A DNA stretch of 64,000 bases, taken from Viscum album. Lineage: Eukaryota > Streptophyta > Magnoliopsida > Santalales > Viscaceae. The DNA lies in contig OY728125.1 of assembly GCA_963277665.1 (NCBI GenBank), positions 1,713,696,889 to 1,713,760,888 of the forward strand, given 5' to 3'. The notes beneath the pieces are model-generated. The model was not told the origin of the DNA. It did not search any database and saw only the letters and a program-made list of their open reading frames with translations. The position numbers were made by a program, and so were the translations under genes. Below are positions 12,180 through 22,544 of the stretch, in pieces (position 1 is the stretch's first letter; each line of letters opens with the position of its first letter).

Positions 12180-13463
12180 GCTTGGGAAGTGAAACCTCCT
12201 ATTACTAAGATGTATAGTGACACACACCATCAATACTAGTTATCTAGGATGAAATGTGAGGTAGATAGCTTTGTTATAAGTTGTTCCACCTATTAGTAGG
12301 TTAACTCAAGAACATCATTGACTAGCTGTACATTTACATCAGTTACCCATTATGAAGTGGTAATTGGATGATGTTGTGATGGATTTATTGTTTTGTTTTA
12401 TAAGGTCTCCTCGACCCATAAATACTATATGGTTTATCATTGGTAATCTCATGAATGTGGCTAAGTTACATCCAATCAAGGATTCCATCTGTGTAGATGA
12501 GTTTGGGAGGTTTTATATCCATGATATAGTACAATTTCATGGGGTCCATCACACTATCATTCTTGATAGAAATGATCGGTTTAGGTGTCATTTTTTTCTA
12601 GGTTTTCATAGGGTCTTAGGTACATGGGTGATTCTGAGCACATCATGCAACCATTATAATGATGGCCAATTGGAACTTACATTATATGTGGTTGAGGATT
12701 TTCATTGGGAATTCATTCTGGTTTTTTTTGGGTTCTTGGGAGAGGAATTTACCCCTTATTTTGTTCTCTTATAACAATATCTATCAGAAAATGATGCATA
12801 TGGAACCTTATGAGGATGTATAAGGTTTTCTATTTAGATCAAACTTGTGTGGGATAGAGGTATTCGAAGTAACTTTATTTAGACCATGTCTCGTGTAGGA
12901 GACTTTTGAGAAAGTCCAGCATATCATCATGCAGATGGCTTTGGCAGAGTCTCGATAGATATCTTACACTAATCATAATAGATAACCTTTAGAGTTTAAG
13001 TTTCGAGATCAAGTTTTCTTCTATATTTTCTAAAGGCTAGGACCTTGAAGGATCAGGAGACAAGGTAAGTATTCACCACAATATGTTATGATGTTTTAGA
13101 TTATGTATATAGTTGGGGTGGTAGACTATCAGTTGAATTTTCCTTAGAGGTATCAGTACATGCATGATGTCTTTCATGTAAATAAGTTGTTCCATTATCA
13201 CTCAAACCCATCTCACATTCCATAGCCTGGGGAGTTGGATTTATTGGTATATGTGTCCGTTGAGAAGAACCTTATTCATATCCTTGATAGGAGCACACTG
13301 TTTTTTCAATGTTGTTCTGTTCCACTACTATGGTTGTTGTGATAGCACAACCATTTATAAGATGAGGCTTGAGAGTAGGAGGCAGACGTACATTCTCAAT
13401 GAAAAACTTATTCTTAGATGACTCTTGGCCACCCTTGAGTAAGAAATTCAGGGATGGATTGCT
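12180..13463 (+). pseudogene. Integrase remnant, gypsy element 1
   Basis: The order of motifs is that of gypsy integrase. KMYSDTHHQY*LSRMKCEV at about 12210-12265 matches the zinc-binding H-H region. The frame at 12364-12774 then reads DDVVMDLLFCFIRSPRPINT and continues to a degraded HGVHHTIILDRNDRF, where the second catalytic Asp is retained. The C-terminal region at about 13000-13215 shows HDVFHVNKLFHYHSNPSHIP (VFHVS-L-KY-PDPSH motif). Stops and shifts make it inactive. Integrase would join the element cDNA to host DNA. Sequence after 13260 looks like the usual terminal extension of chromovirus-like elements, but no chromodomain can be confirmed. Confidence 0.85.
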
Positions 13464-13477
13464 TTAAGAGGGAAGGA
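13464..13477 (+). other. Polypurine tract, gypsy element 1
   Basis: A purine-rich run (TTAAGAGGGAAGGA) sits immediately before the 3' LTR, the expected site of plus-strand priming. Confidence 0.65.
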
Positions 13478-13478
13478 T

Positions 13479-14765
13479 AGTAAGATCTTGAGTTTTTGTA
13501 TGAGGTATGGATCTTTTTCTCACATTAATTGCCTTTTTATATCCTAATCTGAATAAACTTTGAGGTTAAGGGTGTATCAGAGGTGTTTGGGATTTTATAG
13601 ATCTTATAGCCTGCTGTTTTTGAAAAAAAATTATAGGTCTCATGGTTAGTAAATACCATACAGGGTAGGTCGCATGGTTACTAATAACCACGTGAGACCT
13701 AGGTGGAGGAAAAATGTATCATGCATGGTTTTAGGGAACCACACGAATGGAGTTACACGCTCTTTCAAGGAACCTTTTATTTTTATTAGTGATTTATCAC
13801 ATAGTTTTTACATGGATTGGAAGAACGTTTACAATAACCATGTGAGTTTTCACTCCTTATAGTAAAGGGTGAATGATTGGCATACTATTTGATCATCTAT
13901 TGAGCGAACCATGAGGTCCATTAAATCTTGTGAAAACATTCATTTTTCCCTTAAAAATGTTAAAACCTATTTTTTATTTATTTTCTCCTCTAGGGACAAT
14001 ATGGTGAAGTGGTAGCTCCTCTTGAATGTCTAAAACTAGATTTTGATCTTGTTTCTCTGTTCAAACTCAAAATCGAGCACTGTCAGTCTCATTGGATCCA
14101 CTCCCATGAGTACTTAATTCATCTTTGTTGTTCTCTATTATTCTTGGTATCAGTTTCACTGTTTAGGTGAAACATAATATGCCATATTTGCAGGTTTTTC
14201 ATCCATTCTATATTTTTCTTATGATATAAGTAGAATTATAAGTAGATATTTTAAAATCACTCAACTAAAGATCGATATTAGGATTTCTATAATTTTCTCA
14301 AGTGGTTTGGTGTTTTATAGAGATAATTGTCATTATATTGCCCATAATTTTTTTTATTGTGGCCCTAAAAATGAATTGAATAATTATATTTAATGTAATG
14401 GTAATTTTTATGGATTCCCATTAGTTCCTTGAAACTTGTTTGAGGTTGTTTCCCCAACCAAGGTCATCTGTGGGATGTGCCTGTCATATTTCACCTTTTT
14501 AGACCACCCTTGGGGTTAGTGTTATACTTTCCTAGTTATATGAACCCCATAATGAACTAAATTGAATTGAATTGATTATTAGGAGATGTATTTTTTCTAC
14601 CTTTCATATTGATTCTATTGACTGAATGGTTTATTTGGATTTGTATATGAGTGGGTATACTCAGGGAACTAAAAGATTGTTTATTGAGGAATGGAAATTT
14701 GATTTGAATTATCATAGAAAATTTACAGTAGTCTTATTCTAATTCAGTTGGGTCAATATTTGTTG
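13479..14765 (+). repeat. Truncated 3' LTR of gypsy element 1
   Basis: From about 13479 (TAAGATCTTG) the sequence aligns with the 5' LTR from 96 onward: 13480-13620 with 97-240, and 14430-14730 with 1011-1316. Similarity fades near 14765, so about half of the 2.47-kb LTR is missing. Loss of the right end may be due to deletion or to another insertion. The short open frame at 13674-13862 inside it is not considered a gene. Confidence 0.7.
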
Positions 14766-14819
14766 TGTCATAAAGAAATATTCATTACCATTTACTTCTA
14801 TTAACATATATTATTTTAT

Positions 14820-15130
14820 AGATACTGGCGAGATAAAATAAAAAAACTGATGTATTTGTAATTCATAATCTAAAATTGTTTATTATGTGGATGAAAGAGT
14901 TGATGAATGTGGGGGTATCATACTATATTTAATTCTAAGTGACTTCTATGATATAGATGATGAAGTTAAATAATTGTTTTGTGATAGTGAACTCTATCAA
15001 TAAAAGGATATTAATTTTTCGTTTAATGATTATATTGAAATAGTCAATCATGTAAAGTAGGTTGAAGTTGATAAAATCATATTAATGGTGGAGGATAAAA
15101 ATAATATGTTCTCTGATGAATGAATTGATT
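14820..15130 (+). pseudogene. Possible CACTA transposase C-terminal scrap
   Basis: One frame reads VYYVDERVDECGGIILYLIL, then SDFYDIDDEVK. This resembles the tail of the DUF4216 region found at the C-terminus of plant CACTA (TNP2) polyproteins, where a FYVDD...W-VV...P-DLYD pattern is common. The reading is short and interrupted by stops. The call rests on memory of that pattern and needs a profile search. If right, a CACTA remnant abuts the truncated LTR. Confidence 0.35.
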
Positions 15131-16970
15131 TTATACACAATATCCTTTAACTTTTCAATTGTTTTTTTTAATTTCATAAACATGAATTAAATTGATCTAA
15201 GTATATTATTTTCAAAATATTTTCTTTTTATATATAATATATCATGTTTTAATTTGTTTTAAATTCATTTTGGATATATAAATTCTAAAAAAAAGAGTCA
15301 GGATTTGGGTGTGTCTTTACAAAATCATTTTTCATCCAACCCATTTAATATGCTCCGACCTTTATTTGGTATAGTCATTACTTTTAGTGTAATCCCATTC
15401 TATTTTAATTTCAAAACTCCAATAAATTTACAAAAAAAGATAAACACGTCTAAATTCTCTAAAAAAATTTATTAACATGCTAAGAGTTTATTTTTATAAT
15501 TTACTCTACCTTATTAATCTCTACAATATATGGTTTCACATACCGGACTAAAGAGTACCACTGTCATCACCTAAATATTAATTCTCACTATTAATACCCT
15601 ATTATGAATATCCCCTCACAATTTTATCAAATATTTCTTATTAAATTACTAAAATCAAGCTTATCCACTAATAGAATATCTCAAGTCCAAGACAGAAAAT
15701 CAATTTTTGATATTTTTAATAAATTTTAAAAAATATAAATATAAATATATTTAGTGACTATAGTTGAAGGTATGGTTTTATATCAACCATAGGGGAATTT
15801 TAATTTATGTTTCAAAATATTTACTCAACCTCAACCAAAATAAGAATATTTTTCAATACCACTTTATTGATGTATTCTAGTTTACAGTTATCAAGTTGGC
15901 AATTCATATGGAGTACCTAAGAGCAGACATCGACTAAGAATATGGTGTCACAGTTACCATCAAAAGGGTATTAGAGGGTGAATGTGGTCAGTATGCAATT
16001 ATTTATATGAAAAAAATTAATGTATTACATAATTATTTAAATAATTCGATTTTACATGTATGGAATGCCTATATATGATTTGAACAGCTTGTACGGGAAT
16101 ATCTTCGTGCAATTTTTATGTGATATAATCTCCTTTTCAATCACATGTCATGATTTGAAGAACATTCTCTTATCTTGGATGAATGAAATTTCTGATAAAT
16201 TATAAAAATAAAGCCCAAATAAATATTTTTAGTGTATTTAATATGGTATTACTATGAAATGTAAGTATTATTATTTATTCAAATCTATTTTATAAAATTA
16301 CTTGGGGAATTCCTCAGATCACTACATCTATAATATGTCATAACGAATCTGGTAAATTTATTTTAATATGTACAGATTATTTTGATAATTGTTGTAAATA
16401 TATTTTTAAGGGAAATATATAATTAGAACTAATTTATATTTCAAATTCTATTTTACATAATAATTAGATGCACTATAGGATCCGAGATTATAGTAACATT
16501 TGGGGCATGGATCATATACGGTGACCAGCCTATCGTAGAGAGATAGAATTGATTTTAGATCCCTCTATTCCTGGGTTATATATTTATTATTAAACCTATA
16601 CATGATTACTTTTTATATTTTTTTGATAGAAACTATTTATAATCCCATAAAACATCACATATTATATTTTTTTCCACTAATTGATCACAATGTTGGAAAC
16701 AGATCACTAGATGGACTTCTCACAATGTCTATATACTATAATTTAGAAAACTCCTTCACCAAAATCACTAATCCTATTTATAATTTCTCAATCCTATTTA
16801 CTTCAAACTCAAAAAAACATTCAACTATAATTATTAAAGGAAATAAAAGTAAGAAAGGAACTCATCAGTTTTATATGATTTATAATTTATTTTTAATTCC
16901 ATGGGTGAGGAATTATACATATTCATTTAATTATAATAGAAATGTTAAAAAAAATTGACTAGAAATCCAT
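15131..16970. other. AT-rich region, no recognised gene
   Basis: No coding remnant could be identified. A small hairpin at 15771-15791 (arms TATGGTT and AACCATA, 7-base loop) is followed by AGGGG. At 16478-16499 a copy of GGATCC-GATTATAGTAACAT resembles the LINE sequence at 17841-17862, so a small LINE scrap may be present. The 118-codon frame at 16602-16958 is Asn/Ile/Tyr-rich and is probably chance. Confidence 0.5.
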
Positions 16971-17219
16971 ATAGTTCAGTAACACATGAAATTCCATAAC
17001 ACCTCTCCAACTAGTCCTAACAACCTTATATAGAGGACCCTATATGATCATTTGGTTGCACCAACTTCTTATAATCATGAGAGTCTATCTATTGTATTGT
17101 AAAATAGTCAATCCCTTGTGTCATTCCTTGGACTGACTACCAATAAAAAACTAGATGATAATGTTCCCTATGCCTCAATCTTTACATAAATAATCCATGC
17201 TAAGAGTGATAAAAACATA

Positions 17220-17717
17220 GACACTACCTCTTTATATTGATCGCTAAATTTGATGAAATTATGGTGGGAATAACACCATTTTACATCCATTTGAAATTTG
17301 AAACATCTATAAACCTCATGGATATCATGTTGAAGACTAATTTTACTACTCTAAAATGTGTAGAATTCCCTCTAATGTTTCTCCTTTCATTAAAATGAAA
17401 ACAACATGGTAATAGGCTTTTAATCCAAATAATTTCCTGCGTACAATTCTCTTCATCATTTCCATCCATTCAACCATGTTTGACTGAGGTGTAGTGCCAG
17501 ATCATAGTCTCATAGACTAAACCCTTTTCAAACGTATCCACATATTTTATTATTCATCTATATTATATAACCCCAGTATTTAATCTATATAAATCTTCCA
17601 TATGTAATGGAAATTAAGGTTGATGTTATTTCACCTTACATGAAACAACATATTTTTTTAAAATGTATTATACTCTAAATTTCACAGTAGATAAATGCAC
17701 TTAACCAACCAAATATG
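17220..17717 (-). pseudogene. RNase H remnant (3' part), copia element 1
   Basis: Minus-strand translation after the LINE fragment reads G*VHLSTVKFRV*YIL at about 17705-17640, matching the GK-HW-AVK-ILRYL segment of copia RNase H regions. It later gives TQEIIWIKSLL at about 17440-17405, matching the E-IWLK-LL motif. Stops are frequent. The remaining downstream part is too decayed to align. Confidence 0.6.
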
Positions 17718-18668
17718 TTTTTTTAATTAGAGCAAAAGAAACATACAGGAACAATGAGATACATGACACAAGGGGGAAGTCATGGGGTTCTAAAGTAATG
17801 GAGTCTGAGAGAATTTCCATTGACAAGATCCATGCTCTAGGGATCCAGGATTATAGTAACATGTGAGCTCTTCATTGGGGCCCACCATATAGGCTAGACA
17901 ATCTGCGACTCTATTTCCCTCCCGCAATGTGGGAAGAATTTCCAACTGGAAGGAAATGAGACAACGACACTTACGGATAGTATATATGATGCACTAGGGT
18001 GTAATTCCACCACCTTGAAGAGCACGGTGAAGGGATATGGAATCGGTCTCAATGGCTGAGAGGGTGATTTTCCTCTCACCGCAAAGAATGAGTCTTGTGA
18101 GCATTTCTCTCGCCTCTAGCTGTAGAGAATTTACACTCCCATAGAAGGATGAAAAATCAAGGATTGTAGACCCATTATGGTCCCTCACAAAACCTCCACC
18201 TCGCATGACCCTCATCCCGTAGGCGCCGTTCGGATTGAGCTTGAAGCTGGTGCTAGGTGGGATCCAATGCACCCAATGACCATGCAGGTTTCTAGGAATG
18301 GGAATTCTATCCGTTGAATGTTTCTTAAATGAGGGTTCCCCTTATCTTCTCTTGAAGAGTTGAGCGAGATCAACAATCATAGAATTCGTTCTGAATAGGA
18401 GTTTTGCCCGCGAGGTTATGATACCCTCTTGCCTCGCACGATTCCGAGCCTGCCAGATGTTCCAGAACCCTGCCAGCAGGATTGCCACCCTTTCCTTCTT
18501 CTCGATGATAGTATCAGCACCCTAGTACCACGCTTGCAGGGAGTCAGGGCTAGTAATGACTGAGAAACTTCTAGAAGCACCGAAGGCCTCCCAAACCACC
18601 CAAACCCATGAGCCTTCAAAGAAGTGGTGGGTTGCAGATTCTTCCTGGCTAGCGGAACTAACTAAAAA
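17718..18668 (-). mobile_element. 5'-truncated LINE fragment with RNase H domain
   Basis: This island is richer in GC and has far fewer stops than its surroundings. On the - strand, upstream sequence (about 18665-18420) reads ATHHFFEGSWVWVVWEAFG, like the zf-RVT region after a LINE RT. The frame at 18272-17994 then reads FKLNPNGAYG, GGGFVRDHNG, FSSFYGSVNSLQLEA and IETDSISLHRAL. That is the RNase H domain (RVT_3 type) at the C-terminus of plant L1-like LINEs, with the first Asp changed to Asn. The 3' end near 17718 has a short A run on the - strand. Full LINEs are several kb, so this is a typical 5'-truncated copy. It splits the RNase H of copia element 1. Confidence 0.75.
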
Positions 18669-19520
18669 CTCCCACTACACGACAAATATCTAATTGACTG
18701 CGTACCATGGAATACATGATACTCATAATAACTAATACATATTTTATTTTTAATGTGTTCTATACTTATTCTTTTATACATGGTGCTTATTCCTTTAAGA
18801 GTTTGAAGATTCTGACAATAAAAGTTCAAATAGATTTTCATCTAATCATCGAAAAATTTTCAATGATCATCTAAATATCCTCTTTTTAAGAAAAACCCCC
18901 AAATGTATATTATATTAAATTTAACTCATTCCTCACGCCTAAGATCCTATTTTATTCATCAAGATATATCATTTCAAAAATTTCAAACAATTTATTCTTC
19001 ACCTCTTCAATCCATTGAATTGAAGGACCCAACGATATCATATCATCCATGTAAAAAAGTAAAATGTTGAATTTTATGTCAATTTAATCCTCTTAGTAGA
19101 AACAATGGTATGAGTCACTTCACATGTATCCTTTCTCCTCCATTAAATATTCAAAATTAAATTTCCTCTATCTTGGTACTTTTTTCAAACCATGGATACT
19201 ATCCTTTAGTTTTCAAACAAAGGAATAATTTTACTGATCCGGGAAACCAATGAGTTTATTCATGAAAATTTATTTTTATAGATCCCCATAAAGAAAACAT
19301 TTATTTACATTTGTTTTTTAGAATTAATCTTCTGATAGAAAAAAAATGGACATGGTTTTAAGGGTAATATATTTAACTACAGAAGATAAAAATTTAGAAA
19401 AATCAATGACACCTTCTATTAAAATCCATTGAAAACCGGCCTCACCTTATACCTTATAATTATATTAGATTAATCATTTATCTAGAAAACCCACTTGTTC
19501 TCAAGAACCATATTTTTTTA
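18669..19520 (-). pseudogene. Reverse transcriptase remnant, copia element 1
   Basis: Minus-strand motifs in order: MVLENKWVF*IND and YKVRPVFNGF at about 19510-19430, matching KWVF-IK and YKARLVAKGF; then CFLYGDL near 19300, matching TAFLHGDL; then LLFYMDDMISLGPS at about 19062-19020, with the catalytic Asp pair intact; then FEIFEMIYLDE and RILGVRNE near 18985-18930. Near 18735-18670 the C-terminal VSCIPWYAVN segment matches the GS-MYAMV-TRPDI motif and ends at the LINE junction. Frameshifts and stops are abundant. Confidence 0.8.
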
Positions 19521-20239
19521 GTGGTAAATTCATTAGATCGCTATTTATTATTCCCATGAAGCAAATACAACTCATCATTTATGTTTAACTACCGCTTATC
19601 ATAATCTCAAAATCTAGTTACTTATTCTAGACTTACTATGCCTCCACCATCTATTGAAATTAGGATGTTTAGGACATATCTAAACCGTTGTACCAACATT
19701 ATGACTCTTGTTGACCACAAAAACTCATCTAGAAACTGTTATTTCATTAGAATTAAAACATCTATAATTTCATCATTTGAAACACTAGATTGAGCTTCAC
19801 TAGATCTTGAACTTTGAAGTATAAATTACACTAGTCTCAATCCCAAACTTCTTATGTCACCCTTTAAACTTTCCTCTGTAACTTGTGATCTTTTGGTAGA
19901 ATCATAGTCATATTAATTTTATGAAATTTAAAAACATATGGTTCTACCATTCATATTAACATAGATTGAAGATGATTTATTTCCATTAATGTCATTTTCC
20001 TCTATATTTCAGTCCTTCCCCAAAACCTACATATCAAATATTACATTTCAAATTTTAATAACTTATCTTTTCTCATTTTCAAAAAGTCAAAAATTGAGAT
20101 CTTTATCTCTATACCCCAAAAAGAAACATTCACATTATTTTTCTTCTAGCTTATCTCTTCCTTTTGAATCTACATGAACATAATTTAAACTTATAATGAT
20201 TTTGAGGTGAGCTAAAACAAATGACTTTAAAATCCTTAG

Positions 20240-20660
20240 ATATTCCAAAAAATTAGTTTTTATTGGTGTTGAGGATCTTTAATTGATTATATATGTTATC
20301 ATATTTACTAATTCTACCCAAAGATAATCGTCATTACGGTATAAAACATCATACTCTGAACCCTTTCCATGAATATTTTATTCATGTATTCAACTATGCA
20401 ATTTTTCTCAAGAGTCTCGGGTATTTTGTTTATCATCCTATGTGTTTGCGGAATTTTTGGAAACATATTTCAATGTACTCACATCCATTGTATGATCTCA
20501 TTCATTTTAGCCTATATCTTATCTCCCATTCAACCTTAGTTTTACATTGTATAGACACTCTAGATTCTCTCAATTTATGTTTTAGGAGGTATAATCATAC
20601 TTTTCTCATTGATTCATTAATGAAAGTCACCAAGTATTTTTAATCTCCATGTAGTTTAAC
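20240..20660 (-). pseudogene. Integrase remnant, copia element 1
   Basis: The minus strand reads MRSYNGCEYIEICFQKFRKH at about 20500-20440. This matches the LRSDNGGEY...F-FC--HGI motif around the second catalytic Asp of copia integrase, here changed to Tyr. PRLLRKIA*LNT*I follows, where TPQQNGVAER-NRT is expected. Position upstream of RT fits the copia order. Confidence 0.7.
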
Positions 20661-20899
20661 CGTAGAGCTCCCTAGACACTATTTTGTATCATCTTTAGCT
20701 TCATAAATATTATTGTTCTTCCACTCAAGTTAAATCTCACCTTCTATTTGATACTGATTTTCAACCCCTGAAACACATGACGTTTGAATGTTTTATATTT
20801 GGTATTTTTTTCTACTATAAATTTCATACTATTCTCACTGAGGTTCCTAAGGAAATGGTATCATAGATTTATTCTTCCATAATTTTAATTTTTAACAAT

Positions 20900-21200
20900 A
20901 TTATCCCACACTTCCCTTCTGGTTAGATGTAGTTTTCCACTCTTTACACCTCTAACTATGACTAAGGAACCCTAAGTGATTTTACACACTCCATATGTAT
21001 AAATAATTCAATACCCAACTCCATCCCATTATCCAATCGAATTCATGTTCTTCTGAAGTATTGGAATATGAAAAACATATTTTAACACATAGAAACAATC
21101 ATTCTTCAGTGGAATTCTGACATGTCACTTCTCCAAAATATTAAGAGCTTCATAATCATCTAGATGTAATCTTCCAAATCAACTAGACACATAATTATTC
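20900..21200 (-). pseudogene. Protease/pre-integrase remnant, copia element 1
   Basis: The minus strand reads YVLKYVFHIPILQKNMNSIG at about 21085-21020. This resembles the LKNVLHVPELKKNLISVG segment that joins protease to the GAG-pre-integrase domain in copia. It is short and uninterrupted only locally. Position upstream of the integrase remnant supports it. Confidence 0.5.
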
Positions 21201-22311
21201 ATGTGTCCCTTTCCACCAATGGATTAAAAATATTCTCATAAATATATCATTTAATATTCTACAAAAGTGTTGAAACTCAATGGTATATTTTAAATAATCT
21301 CACTAGTTGAACCAATATAACACAACCCTCAAGAAAAATATTTCAAAATTTACTATTTTTTGTGTAAATACATCTTGAGAAGACCATTTTTCCATAGTTA
21401 CATACACAATGAGGTTTTCAATAGATTTACCTCTAATTCTGTCTTTTTTACTTATATTATAATAATATTTGGATCCTTTTATAAAGAAACCACCCTCTTC
21501 TTTATACACTGTATGCATTTTTAAAATATAATTGAATTTTACTCAAATAAAAACCTTAATTCCAAATCATGTTTTAGACCAAATCAAATATTAACTCACT
21601 TTGTCAATAATATTTTCCCACTATTTTCACCATTCTAACTTAATATTCTAGTGATGATGATAACAATAGTATAACCTAAACATCATAAATTAATGTTACC
21701 TTTGTAGATTCAAGTTTCCTTCGAATCAATTTTGAATCATCTCATTGTATGTGTTTGATCTTCGTTATGATATCCCCATGATGAAAAATTATTTTATTAA
21801 ACAGAATTTGTTAAGTTTAGTAGATTTCTTTTACATATCTATTATTTTTTCCTTAAACTTCATTATATTATTCTTCTCTCAAATGTTTAGATCAACATTT
21901 CGATCCTATTACATCATCACTAAAACAAAATCATTTTTATCAATCCTTTCCCATTGTTCTTTCTCCATTATATATTCTTCTTCACCTTTCAATAGATTTT
22001 CAATATCATTTTGTATGATATAATCCTATATATCAATATAATTGAAATTAAATTCCATTCAATCGAATATTTCATGATGGAGAATGATATATTTTGAAAT
22101 CACCAAATTCTAACATAATAAACCCCACTGAATAGCAAATTTTATAAAAAGGTAATAATTTTACCTGATGTTAAAACCTAAAAAATATAATTTATTAAAG
22201 TTATGGTATATATTTTTACACACAACACAAAATGAAAATGATCTATGTTATAATATAATCATTGTAACATGACCATTAAATTAATGGGTTAAAAAATAAG
22301 TAAACATATTA
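21201..22311. other. AT-rich region, no recognised gene
   Basis: No coding motif is recognised. By position it could hold the gag and 5' LTR of the minus-strand copia element 1, but I cannot align any part. The frames at 21303-21518 and 21745-22023 have only compositionally biased translations. Confidence 0.4.
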
Positions 22312-22533
22312 TTAAATTAATACAAAAAAGTAGAATAAATTGAAAAAGTAGTGGAAGTCATCCTTATGAAGCTCAATTGACCTATCTTTAAATATAGGTT
22401 TATTTGCTAGGGTTTTCCCTGGACCAAGCCCAACCTGAGCTCCAACAATTGTGACATGAGTATAATCATTTTTCTGATACTTAAAACTCATAGAAATCAC
22501 AACGGGATCCATGATTGCGGAATTATCACCCAT
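22312..22533 (-). pseudogene. Unrecognised small ORF, minus strand
   Basis: A 73-codon frame starting MGDNSAIMDPVVISMSFKY with a Gly-rich segment (GAQVGLGPGKTL) in the middle. It is better balanced in composition than other frames nearby, so it may be a fragment of a real protein, perhaps the start of a retroelement gag, since it lies upstream of copia element 1 on the same strand. I do not recognise it and see no conserved domain. Confidence 0.25.
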
Positions 22534-22544
22534 GAATACCGCTA

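Larger units (their letters stand above)
96..14765 (+). mobile_element. Decayed Ty3/gypsy LTR retrotransposon (element 1)
   Basis: Two related long repeats flank an internal region whose translated remnants follow the Ty3/gypsy order: gag, zinc knuckle, protease, RT, RNase H, integrase. A Met-tRNA-like primer site follows the 5' LTR and a polypurine tract precedes the 3' LTR. Every domain is full of stops and frameshifts, so nothing can be expressed. The RT is split by a 5.3-kb insertion at 6036-11344, and the 3' LTR is cut short. Gypsy order (integrase after RNase H) separates it from copia. No target-site duplication could be confirmed because the right end is lost. The element is old: the LTRs align only patchily by eye. 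Confidence 0.85.
17020..21200 (-). mobile_element. Decayed Ty1/copia pol, minus strand (copia element 1)
   Basis: Read on the - strand from right to left, the region gives the copia order: protease/pre-integrase remnant, integrase, RT with a YMDD box, and RNase H. It is broken by many stops and by a LINE fragment at 17718-18668 inserted in RNase H. The left end may be an LTR starting with TGTTAGGACTAG near 17024 (minus strand), but I could not identify a matching second LTR. It is therefore an old, inactive relic. The open frame at 20293-20643 on the + strand is the antisense shadow of its integrase. Confidence 0.75.

Noticed and set aside
20293..20643. A 116-codon plus-strand ORF.
   Set aside because: It is antisense to the copia integrase remnant read on the minus strand, where the conserved NG-EY motif occurs.
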